Of a stretch of 62,965 nt of DNA, positions 15,075-22,074 are shown one piece after another. Numbering within the stretch: position 1 is the first letter of the stretch; each line of letters begins with the position of its first letter. This DNA is from Alphaproteobacteria bacterium (GTDB lineage: Bacteria > Pseudomonadota > Alphaproteobacteria > CAAHEQ01 > UBA3637), in NCBI GenBank assembly GCA_017412085.1, contig JAFPYS010000014.1, positions 1 through 62,965 of the forward strand, given 5' to 3'. Both the position numbers and the translations under genes were made by a program. The notes under the pieces are model-generated. The model was not told the origin of the DNA, did not search any database, and saw only the letters and a list, made by a program, of their open reading frames with translations.

Positions 15075-16417
15075 TACTTTTTCTTCCTGGTTAATTTGTT
15101 TTCAAATGGATTTTCTCGCTTCCTTAAGTGGATGCGAATTGGAACCCCTTCAATGCCAAAAGTTTGTCGCAACCCATTAGAGACATAGCGCATATAGGAA
15201 TCGGGCAAGCTGTCTGGATTGGATGTAAAGATGACAAATGTGGGGGGGCGTGTATTGACCTGTGTCATATATTTCATAGGAACACGATGTCCATTGCGGG
15301 CAAGAGGTGTTGGGTGAGCCTGTTTTAATTCATCAAGGAAAGTGTTAAGTTTGTGTGTTGGGATGCGTTTGTTCCACAAATCATACATGTGAAAAACTTG
15401 TTCCATCAATTTGTCCAGGGCAAAACCATTTTTGGCTGAAATTGGAACAACGGGAATGTTTTTCACCTGTTGAAGAGATTCGGTCATTCTTGCCTTTAAT
15501 TCTTTTAAAACCGCTTGTTGATTGTCTGTGTTGTCCCATTTGTTGAGTGCAATCACAAGAGCGCGGCCTTCTTGCAAGACGGTTCCAGCAATGGCTAAAT
15601 CTTGACGTTCCAGTGGTTGATGGGCATCTAAAACCAAGATGACAACCTCGGCAAAGTCGATTACATTTTTTGTTTCTTGTTCACAGATACGTTCTAATTC
15701 ATCATCTATTTTTCCGTATTTGCGCAGTCCAGCAGTATCTGTTAATAAGATCTTTTTGTCTTTCCATGTCCATGGCACAGTGATGGCGTCACGTGTAACA
15801 CCCGCTTCTGGGCCCGTTAGTAAACGATTTTGTTTGAGAAATTGATTAATCAAAGTGGATTTGCCGACATTGGGGCGGCCAACAATAGCCAAATGTAAGG
15901 GCCTTACCTTTTCTGCTTCTTGCGCTGTTTCGGTTGGACACAGAGGCTTTAAAGCTTGAATCAATTCTTTAATCCCCAAGTTATGTTCTGCAGAAACGGG
16001 ATAAGGGGTACCAAGTCCCAAGCGATAAAATTCGCCCAGCATCTGTGTTTGCTTTTCACCTTCACATTTGTTTACCACCAAAAAAGTGGGTTTTCCAATT
16101 TTCTTTAATTGTTTGGCAAGTTTGGTATCTAACGCGTTGAGCTCAGTTCTGCCATCTGTGATCATTAAAACAATATCGGCCTCTGCTATGGCCAGTTCTG
16201 TTTGCTGCCACATGGCTTTTGCAAGTGAAGACGTATCTTCCAGTCCCGCGGTATCAACCAAACGCACAGGGGCGCCATCTAAGGTTGTTTCAGCTTCTTT
16301 CCGGTCACGGGTAACACCCGGGCGATCATGTACAATAGCGATGCGTTTATGGCATAGCTTATTGAACAGTGTGGACTTTCCAACATTTGTGCGACCGACC
16401 AAAGCAATTGTTTTCAT
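15074..16417 (-). CDS. der: Der (EngA), double GTPase for 50S assembly
   Basis: A 447-residue protein with two GTPase domains followed by a KH-like domain, needed for large-subunit maturation. Domain 1: GRTNVGKSTLFNKL, DTAGLED, NKCE. Domain 2 (from about residue 175): GRPNVGKSTLINQF, DTAGLRKYGK, NKWD. The C-terminal KH-like part has PPTFVIFTSNPDSLPDSYMR and GVPIRIHLRKRENPF. It is third in the yfgM-bamB-der-yrbL series; this order is common in Proteobacteria. Confidence 0.98.
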   Translation of the reverse strand: MKTIALVGRTNVGKSTLFNKLCHKRIAIVHDRPGVTRDRKEAETTLDGAPVRLVDTAGLEDTSSLAKAMWQQTELAIAEADIVLMITDGRTELNALDTKLAKQLKKIGKPTFLVVNKCEGEKQTQMLGEFYRLGLGTPYPVSAEHNLGIKELIQALKPLCPTETAQEAEKVRPLHLAIVGRPNVGKSTLINQFLKQNRLLTGPEAGVTRDAITVPWTWKDKKILLTDTAGLRKYGKIDDELERICEQETKNVIDFAEVVILVLDAHQPLERQDLAIAGTVLQEGRALVIALNKWDNTDNQQAVLKELKARMTESLQQVKNIPVVPISAKNGFALDKLMEQVFHMYDLWNKRIPTHKLNTFLDELKQAHPTPLARNGHRVPMKYMTQVNTRPPTFVIFTSNPDSLPDSYMRYVSNGLRQTFGIEGVPIRIHLRKRENPFENKLTRKKK

Positions 16418-16426
16418 AAAATCCTC

Positions 16427-17650
16427 TTAATAAACTGTCAGATTTGTTTTCTTATCCATTAGAATTAAATGACCATCTTTTGCAATAGGAAGCGCGTTCG
16501 TATCATATTTTTCGGCATGCACCTGGCTGCCCGTTTCAGGGTTGATATAAACCATATTCTCTCCATCAGAAAGAACCAGCTCACCATTTATCAGTGATAA
16601 GCTTTGCCACGTATGATCTTCCGATTTATACGTTTTCAACCAGAATGCTTTTCCTGTTTTTTTATCCAAAGCAACCAATTCGTTTTGTGATGTTAACATG
16701 AACAAGGTATTGCCGCTAAGAACTGGTGTCACAATCGATCCAAAGTTGACGCTCCACTTTGTTTCGCCCGTCTTTAAAGCGTAGGCGCCGCTGAAATTTG
16801 CATGACCTGTTAAATAAACAGTTCCGCCTTCAATGATTGGGGCTGCAACAATTTGTGGCACTTCTGTCAAATCCTGGGGACGATTTCCAACCATCATCTG
16901 AATCCACAACAAAAGACCAGAATCGGCATCAAATCCCATGACTTCACCCGTAGCAAATGGAACAACAATAGTGTTGCCGGATTTTGCCACTGGGGCCATA
17001 TTGGTTAATAAAGTTTGAGGTTTTGTTGTTTGATAACGCCAGATTTCAGCGCCAGTTTTTGTTGATAAAACGATAAATTGGTCATGGGCCGTGATCAGGT
17101 ATAAAGTGTTCTTATCTGCTTGAAGAGGAGCACGTGTTGTCACAGCAAAATCTTTTTGCCACAACTGATTGCCATCTTCATCAAAGGCGGTTAACAAGCC
17201 GTCTGTAGAAAGAGCAAAGATCTTGTGATCAATATAGGTAAGGCTTAACCCAGTCTTATTTTCAGCAATTTTGTTTTGCCAAACAATCTCACCATCGGCA
17301 AATTTTAACTTCGTCAATTCATAGGCGCCATCCAAAGTATATATATAATCACCAACGACCAGTGGTGTCGGTAATAACCGATTTGGATCTGTTGCTTTAC
17401 CAATTTTCTTTCTCCATGTTTTAGAATTGGAATCAACGACTAAATTCGGTTGTTTGTTTTGCTTGTCGAAAAAGGGAGCAGACCATTCGGATGTTTTTTG
17501 AGCCTCGTCCACTTTAACGGAACCTTGTGCCAACACAGGAACTTTGGCCACAAACACAGGGATGCGTCCTTCCTTTGGTGCATACCTTTTATCATCGGAA
17601 CAAGCAACAAGTAAAGTACAACATAATAAAAGAGTAATGATTTTTTTCAT
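16427..17650 (-). CDS. bamB: BamB, outer-membrane assembly lipoprotein
   Basis: A PQQ/WD40-like beta-propeller lipoprotein of the BAM complex, which helps insert outer-membrane proteins. The start at 17650 gives a clean lipoprotein signal (MKKIITLLLCCTLLVACSD, lipobox LVAC) directly after the yfgM stop; an ATG at 17665 would add five residues. The 407-residue length fits an eight-bladed propeller, with repeated WxxxF-type and LDxKTGKxxW blade motifs such as ALDKKTGKAFWLK. It lies between yfgM and der, the usual context. Confidence 0.93.
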   Translation of the reverse strand: MKKIITLLLCCTLLVACSDDKRYAPKEGRIPVFVAKVPVLAQGSVKVDEAQKTSEWSAPFFDKQNKQPNLVVDSNSKTWRKKIGKATDPNRLLPTPLVVGDYIYTLDGAYELTKLKFADGEIVWQNKIAENKTGLSLTYIDHKIFALSTDGLLTAFDEDGNQLWQKDFAVTTRAPLQADKNTLYLITAHDQFIVLSTKTGAEIWRYQTTKPQTLLTNMAPVAKSGNTIVVPFATGEVMGFDADSGLLLWIQMMVGNRPQDLTEVPQIVAAPIIEGGTVYLTGHANFSGAYALKTGETKWSVNFGSIVTPVLSGNTLFMLTSQNELVALDKKTGKAFWLKTYKSEDHTWQSLSLINGELVLSDGENMVYINPETGSQVHAEKYDTNALPIAKDGHLILMDKKTNLTVY

Positions 17651-17651
17651 G

Positions 17652-18338
17652 TTACTTGCTTTCAATTATTTGAGATAAGGCCTTCAAACGCACTTGAACT
17701 GTTTCAGATAAATTAGGTAAAGCCAATGCTTTTTTCAACATATTCTGGGCGTCTTGTGTTTTGTTGTCACGCAAATATAAAACCGCAGCCAACTCTGCCG
17801 CCATTCCAACAAAAGCAGGATTGTCCAAGAATGGTTGAAGTTGTTGCAATAATGTCTTTGTATCTGCGGTATCCACTTGGTGGCCAACGTAGGAAAGCGT
17901 CGCAATCGCGCGCAAAGATTCTGGAGCATCCGAATCCATTAAAGTTTTAAATTCTTTTAAAGCTGTCTCTGTGTCGTTTTGACGTGCCGCCAAGCCAGCG
18001 AGCTCCAACCGTGCCAAGTGCTTATAACCTGTACGACCATTTTGTGCCAACTGCATCAAAGCCGGCTTTGCTTCCTCGGGCTTTTGTGCAAAAATTTGAA
18101 CAACGGCATTTTCGAAGATGTCAGATTCCGCCAAACGTACCTTCATGCGCCAGGATTGATAAAGCTGAATGCCGGCTGTTGCCCCCAAAATCAGGATAAC
18201 AAGAGCATAAACAAGCCAACGATATTTTTTCCAAAAACGATTAAGGCGTTCTTGTTGTAAATCCTCGTCTACTTCCAATTCAAAGGCTTGCTCTTGGTAT
18301 TTTTTGCAATTTTCGCAATCTTTTTTTTGTTTAACCAT
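17652..18338 (-). CDS. YfgM-like membrane-anchored TPR protein
   Basis: A 228-residue type II membrane protein. The cytoplasmic head includes a CENCKKY motif with two cysteines. One transmembrane helix lies at about residues 40-60 (WLVYALVILILGATAGIQLY). The periplasmic part is built from TPR-like helices (AGLAARQNDTETALKEF, AAVLYLRDNKTQDAQNMLKKAL). YfgM proteins sit with the Sec translocon and periplasmic chaperones. The next gene is bamB, the normal neighbour. A promoter lies at 18359-18387. Confidence 0.88.
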   Translation of the reverse strand: MVKQKKDCENCKKYQEQAFELEVDEDLQQERLNRFWKKYRWLVYALVILILGATAGIQLYQSWRMKVRLAESDIFENAVVQIFAQKPEEAKPALMQLAQNGRTGYKHLARLELAGLAARQNDTETALKEFKTLMDSDAPESLRAIATLSYVGHQVDTADTKTLLQQLQPFLDNPAFVGMAAELAAVLYLRDNKTQDAQNMLKKALALPNLSETVQVRLKALSQIIESK

Positions 18339-18358
18339 GGTTTTCTCCTTTTTTGACT

Positions 18359-18387
18359 ATTCTAACGAAAAAGTACGCATTTGTCCA
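18359..18387 (-). promoter_or_regulatory. Promoter for yfgM-bamB-der-yrbL
   Basis: Minus strand TGGACA (18387-18382), 17-bp spacer, TAGAAT (18364-18359), about 20 bp before the yfgM start. Confidence 0.6.
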
Positions 18388-18391
18388 TAGT

Positions 18392-19168
18392 TTATTTTTC
18401 TTTTTTCGGAAAAAGAGCAAACAAGGGAAGAGCGATCCATGAGGGAAGGCAAGATCCTATCCACGCGGCAAATATCATAATCGCGGGAAAGCCAATCAGG
18501 GCGGGTGCTCGATTCAAACGTTTGTGAATAATGCGGGCTGCTTTATCGGCTTTCATCAAAAATGGCATGTAAAAGCGATTTTTATCCGTCAGCGGTGTTT
18601 CAATGAAGCCGGGGCAAATGGTTGTAATATGAATGCCTTTTGGTTTTTGTTGTCCGTATAAAGCCTCGCCTAAAGCTTTGACGGCGGATTTGCTGGCAGA
18701 ATAGGCTGGACAGCTGGCCATTCCGCGGTAACCAGCCAACGAAGCAATCAAAGCAATATGACCTTTGTGACGCTTTTTCATCAGCTCCAATGCCGGCAAA
18801 ACGGTATTCAGCGTGCCAAAAATGTTGGTTGTCATAATTTTCCGGGTAGCTTCGCTGTTTTCGGGCATGCCGATGACGCCGGCTGAAACGCCAGCGTTGG
18901 CGATAACCAGATCTAGTGGCGTGCGTTTAAAGGCTTGTTGGATGGCTTTTGTAGTGGCCTTCTGGTCGGTTGTGTCGAAAATATAGGTAAAGACTTTGGC
19001 GCCTTTTTTTCGACAGGCCGCGGCGGTTTGATTTAATCGTTCTTTGTTGCGCCCCGCCAAATGCAGAACACGTTTTGAATTGGCATACTCAGCGGCCAAA
19101 TGGGCGCCCAAACCACTGGAAGCCCCTGTGATAAAAACTGATTTTGGTTCTACTTTTTTGAAAAACAT
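18392..19168 (-). CDS. Short-chain dehydrogenase/reductase
   Basis: A 258-residue Rossmann oxidoreductase. The start at 19168 is set by AAGGAGT upstream. NAD(P) loop TGASSGLGAHLA, structural NAG motif (ANAGVSAG), and catalytic Ser-Tyr-Lys in ASLAGYRGMASCPAYSASKSA. The C-terminus carries a hydrophobic stretch (IMIFAAWIGSCLPSWIALPLFALF) that may anchor it to the membrane, as in the DltE/YqjQ-like SDRs. The substrate is unknown. It diverges from the tRNA-Leu promoter. Confidence 0.9.
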   Translation of the reverse strand: MFFKKVEPKSVFITGASSGLGAHLAAEYANSKRVLHLAGRNKERLNQTAAACRKKGAKVFTYIFDTTDQKATTKAIQQAFKRTPLDLVIANAGVSAGVIGMPENSEATRKIMTTNIFGTLNTVLPALELMKKRHKGHIALIASLAGYRGMASCPAYSASKSAVKALGEALYGQQKPKGIHITTICPGFIETPLTDKNRFYMPFLMKADKAARIIHKRLNRAPALIGFPAIMIFAAWIGSCLPSWIALPLFALFPKKEK

Positions 19169-19179
19169 GAAAAAACTCC

Positions 19180-19208
19180 TTGACAATAAAATTGTAATGC
19201 GCTATAAT
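19180..19208 (+). promoter_or_regulatory. Consensus promoter for tRNA-Leu
   Basis: TTGACA (19180-19185), 17-bp spacer, TATAAT (19203-19208): perfect consensus, about 20 bp before the tRNA. Confidence 0.9.
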
Positions 19209-19228
19209 GCCGTTTGTCAACAAAAAAA

Positions 19229-19315
19229 GCCTCCATGGCGGAATTGGTAGACGCGGCAGACTCAAAATCTGCTCTTAGCAATAGGGTGCTGGTTCAAGTC
19301 CGGCTGGAGGTACCA
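19229..19315 (+). tRNA. tRNA-Leu (anticodon CAA)
   Basis: An 87-nt class II tRNA with a long variable arm and encoded CCA. Acceptor GCCTCCA/TGGAGGT; anticodon stem GCAGA/TCTGC with loop CTCAAAA gives CAA, reading TTG. The T-arm has GGTTCAAGTCC. Its CCA end and terminator form module R0, partly repeated at 19893 and 20747. Confidence 0.96.
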
Positions 19316-19350
19316 AAAATCGCAACCACCGTTTCAAAGGTGGTTTTTTC
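19312..19350 (+). terminator. Terminator of tRNA-Leu (module R0)
   Basis: Directly after the tRNA 3' end, AACCACC, loop GTTTCAAA, GGTGGTT then TTTTC. The segment from ACCA to the hairpin is repeated behind each of the next two genes. Confidence 0.85.
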
Positions 19351-19372
19351 TTTAGATATCAAAATAGGATAG

Positions 19373-19873
19373 ATGATGATTTTATTAGGATACGCTCTTA
19401 CTGCTTTAAACTATCTTTTGCGTTGTGTGGGCCGTTTTATGTACCACAAAAAGGATATGTTATTAATTGACTTGTTAGCAGAAATACTGACAATTTGTGC
19501 TTTATATTGTCTTGGCTCGATAAGTGGTACACTGTCTTTTGCTGTTGAATTCTTGGTTTTAATCGCCGCTAATATCAAAGAACGCCTACATGCAAAGTGG
19601 ACATTGCTTTATATTCTTTTCCAGATATTGTACACTTTGATACCAATTTATACGTATCAAGGGGTGTCTTCTATTTTAGTGTTTGTAACAGCATCCATTG
19701 CATTATGCAGCACATGGTGGCTTGTTCCTCAAAAAATGAGGTTGCTCGGATGTTTCAACTGCACAGTATTTCTTATTTATCAAATCAGCATCAAAAACTG
19801 GGCGGGGCTTTTGGAGATTTTTATTGTGCTCAGCAATTTCATTTCTTATCTGAAATATCGTCACAGGAAATAG
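19373..19873 (+). CDS. YgjV-like membrane protein (tRNA-Leu cargo 1)
   Basis: A 166-residue integral membrane protein with about six hydrophobic segments, starting MMILLGYALTALNYLL. The second half, with YLKYR at the end, a tryptophan pair and a GLLEIFIVLSNFISYL helix, follows the YgjV pattern. The more N-terminal gene at 4294 is a likely relative. Two start ATGs are adjacent, and AGGA lies 5-8 bp upstream. The function is unknown. It lies between copies R0 and R1 of the tRNA-Leu end/terminator module, which suggests it was acquired as a unit. Confidence 0.78.
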   Translation: MMILLGYALTALNYLLRCVGRFMYHKKDMLLIDLLAEILTICALYCLGSISGTLSFAVEFLVLIAANIKERLHAKWTLLYILFQILYTLIPIYTYQGVSSILVFVTASIALCSTWWLVPQKMRLLGCFNCTVFLIYQISIKNWAGLLEIFIVLSNFISYLKYRHRK

Positions 19874-19892
19874 GAGATGTTAAGCGTGCTGT

Positions 19893-19935
19893 ACCAAATT
19901 CCATAACCACCATTCCAAAGGTGGTTTTTTTATTT
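19893..19935 (+). repeat. Module R1: copy of the tRNA-Leu end and terminator
   Basis: Starts ACCAAATTCCATAACCACC (19893-19911) and continues into a hairpin with GGTGG and a run of seven T. It matches R0 (ACCAAAAATCGCAACCACC + hairpin) and shares 19 identical bases with R2. It works as a plausible terminator of the gene before it. Confidence 0.8.
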
Positions 19936-20030
19936 CCTAAATCAGTTTAAGTCCAATGAATCGTTGAATTGTAAAAGTAGTTGCATTTTGTAGAACAATG
20001 AAATATTATGAAAACGCCGGAGTTGGAGTT

Positions 20031-20729
20031 ATGTTTGAAAAATTACATGGAACTATTTTTTTTATAGTTTTTATTTGTGCCATTTGTTGGGCAGTATGTT
20101 TCCCTCTGCTTTTGTGTTTGGCGGAACTTGTGGTTGTGGTGGCCAGCACGTGTGATAAATGTATTTTTAAAAAAAATCATAAGAAATTGACTGCTTGCCG
20201 AAAATATTTAAAGAAGTATAGAACAGACAAGGAAAAGGTATATGAAGTAGCGTTGTACCGGTTGGCAATGATAGGAAGATATTTTTTCCCATACGTACTG
20301 GTGCTTATCACCTGGTTAGAGTTTGATTTAATAATTAATTTGTTTAATTATTCCACCATCGAATCAAATGAATTGTTTTTCTTTTTCTTAATGATACTAT
20401 TGCTAATAGTTGTTACTTTTGCTGTAATTACGGCTGGTTTGTTGCTTAACGAAAGACTGCGACTTTATACTAATCCTGCGAAAAAGTATGAACCGATGGA
20501 TAGGTTAATGTATTTAGTTTCTTTTGCCTTATTTTGCGGGGAAATTTATCGATCTTGCCAAGATGAATATAGTATTTTTAATGGGTTATTTACGTATATC
20601 GTAAAAGATATTCAAAATATATCAGCAAGTTCTTTGTTGTTTTCTGTTGTGGGAATTCTAGGAATAAGTTATGCGCACTATAAAGTGTTTCAATTATGTA
20701 AAGCTTGCGTGAAAAAGAAAGCAGCTTGA
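20031..20729 (+). CDS. Membrane protein of unknown function (tRNA-Leu cargo 2)
   Basis: The start at 20031 is preferred because GGAGTTGGAG precedes it; an ATG at 19998 would add 11 residues. The product is 232 residues with hydrophobic segments at about residues 8-38, 82-102, 115-140, 160-175 and 205-220. A cytoplasmic Lys/Cys-rich loop (CDKCIFKKNHKKLTACRKYL) holds three cysteines, and the tail (CKACVKKK) holds two more. I do not recognise a family. It is AT-rich and flanked by modules R1 and R2. Confidence 0.75.
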   Translation: MFEKLHGTIFFIVFICAICWAVCFPLLLCLAELVVVVASTCDKCIFKKNHKKLTACRKYLKKYRTDKEKVYEVALYRLAMIGRYFFPYVLVLITWLEFDLIINLFNYSTIESNELFFFFLMILLLIVVTFAVITAGLLLNERLRLYTNPAKKYEPMDRLMYLVSFALFCGEIYRSCQDEYSIFNGLFTYIVKDIQNISASSLLFSVVGILGISYAHYKVFQLCKACVKKKAA

Positions 20730-20746
20730 GTTTGTTAAGATGACCC

Positions 20747-20780
20747 ACCAAATTCCATAACCACCGATTGGAAGGTGTTT
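20747..20780 (+). repeat. Module R2: second copy of the tRNA-Leu end/terminator
   Basis: ACCAAATTCCATAACCACC at 20747-20765 is identical over 19 bp to R1. The hairpin that follows (CACC...GGTG, then TTTTTCC) is a degenerate version of the R0/R1 terminator. Confidence 0.75.
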
Positions 20781-20784
20781 TTCC

Positions 20785-20812
20785 TTGACATTTTATTGTA
20801 TTGGGTTAGGAT
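20785..20812 (+). promoter_or_regulatory. Promoter for the flavodoxin-like gene
   Basis: TTGACA (20785-20790), 16-bp spacer, TAGGAT (20807-20812), right after module R2. Confidence 0.6.
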
Positions 20813-20839
20813 GAAATTGTACCGAAGGAAGGAGTTTAT

Positions 20840-21355
20840 ATGAAAGTTTTAGTTTTAAATGGTAGCCCAACTGTGGACGGCAATACTGTTGCTCTTGTAA
20901 ATGCTTTTAAAGAGGGTGCTGAATCCAAGGGACATGAAGTGAGTGTTATAAATGTGGCCCATAAGAAGATAAATGGATGTATGTCATGTAATTATTGCCA
21001 CACGCAAGGAAATGGCCGTTGTGTCCAACAAGACGATATGCAGGAAATTTATCCCTATCTTCAAGAAGCAGAGATGATTGTGTTTGCGTCTCCAATTTAT
21101 TATTTTACAATGTCGGCGCAATTGGAAGCGGTTATACAACGTTTTTATGCCATTAATCATCCGGCAAACGCAAAGTACAGTGCGTTATTATTATCTTCAC
21201 ATTCGCCAGATGTATATAATGGAGCTGTTGAGCAATATAAAGGCATGGTTGCATACATGGGAATCATGGATAAGGGTATTATAACCGCGGATGCTTCCAC
21301 AAACAAAACGCCAGCAAAATTGGCTGAAGTTAAGGCTTGGGGTGCCAGTTTATAG
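20840..21355 (+). CDS. Flavodoxin-like NAD(P)H-dependent FMN reductase, iron-sulfur type
   Basis: A 171-residue FMN-binding protein. The phosphate loop LNGSPTVDGNTVALV near the N-terminus and SPIYYFTMSAQLEAVIQRF in the middle are typical of the NADPH-dependent FMN reductase family. Cysteines at GCMSCNYCHTQGNGRC could bind an Fe-S cluster, as in archaeal and clostridial iron-sulfur flavoproteins. The C-terminal helix is short for this group. The start follows AAGGAAGGAG. It ends 3 bp from the convergent recombinase gene and lies just outside the R-module block. Confidence 0.9.
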   Translation: MKVLVLNGSPTVDGNTVALVNAFKEGAESKGHEVSVINVAHKKINGCMSCNYCHTQGNGRCVQQDDMQEIYPYLQEAEMIVFASPIYYFTMSAQLEAVIQRFYAINHPANAKYSALLLSSHSPDVYNGAVEQYKGMVAYMGIMDKGIITADASTNKTPAKLAEVKAWGASL

Positions 21356-21358
21356 AAC

Positions 21359-21958
21359 TTAAGTCAATCCATTGCGTTTTAAAAATCGACTGACGGTAAT
21401 GGGTTGTACATCAAAAAGCTTGGCAATCTCTGTTTTGGAAATACCTTGGCTGCGCAAGTGTATGATACGTTGTGCATTTGCTGCCAGTTTTAGCTTTTTT
21501 GATTGAGTTCCAAAGGGGCGGCCCAATTTGTAGCCATGTGCTCTCATGTTGTCTAAGGACATTTTTGTTCGTTGACTGATTAAATTCCTTTCAATTTGGG
21601 CGGACAAGCCAAAAGCAAAGGCAAGTACTTGAGATTGAATATCATTGCCGAGTTTATAATTTTCTTTAATGGTCCATACCTGACAGTTTTTGGAAAGACA
21701 AGTTTGTAAAATGCTCATGACTTCCATTAAGCTTCTGCCCAGGCGGGAAATTTCTGTGGCAATTAAGATATCTCCTTCTTGAAGGTTTTTCAATAAAGAT
21801 CCTAATGCTCGTTTGTTTAGTGGAATGCGCGAAGAGATTGTTTCATTGATCCACTTGTCAACTTGAATGTGTTGTTTTTGTGTGTATTCTGTTATCTCAA
21901 ATTGTTGATGAGAAACAGATTGTTTGTCTGTGCTGACGCGTATATAACCGTAAATCAT
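21359..21958 (-). CDS. Serine recombinase of the resolvase/invertase family
   Basis: A 199-residue site-specific recombinase. The catalytic domain starts MIYGYIRVSTDKQSVSHQ, with nucleophile Ser9 and Arg7, and includes the conserved EISRLGRSLMEVM. A long E helix (QVLAFAFGLSAQIERNLISQRTK) follows. A C-terminal helix-turn-helix (SKTEIAKLFDVQPITVSRFLKRN) should bind the crossover site. The size is that of Hin/Pin-type invertases or resolvases. No phage or transposon partner is visible. Its position beside the tRNA-Leu cassette-like block makes it a candidate, unproven, for moving those units. Confidence 0.95.
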   Translation of the reverse strand: MIYGYIRVSTDKQSVSHQQFEITEYTQKQHIQVDKWINETISSRIPLNKRALGSLLKNLQEGDILIATEISRLGRSLMEVMSILQTCLSKNCQVWTIKENYKLGNDIQSQVLAFAFGLSAQIERNLISQRTKMSLDNMRAHGYKLGRPFGTQSKKLKLAANAQRIIHLRSQGISKTEIAKLFDVQPITVSRFLKRNGLT

Positions 21959-22074
21959 CTTTTCTCCTTTTCATAAATTGATGTACATATTATGATACGA
22001 TAAAACGAATTTGTTCGTTTGGAGATTTAAAATCAAAACTTGATTACCTATAAAAAGAGGCTAAAAAATATGTT

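Noticed and set aside
19229-21958. Prophage or large integrative element at tRNA-Leu
   Set aside because: No capsid, tail, replication or conjugation genes; only two small membrane genes, a flavodoxin-like gene and one serine recombinase.
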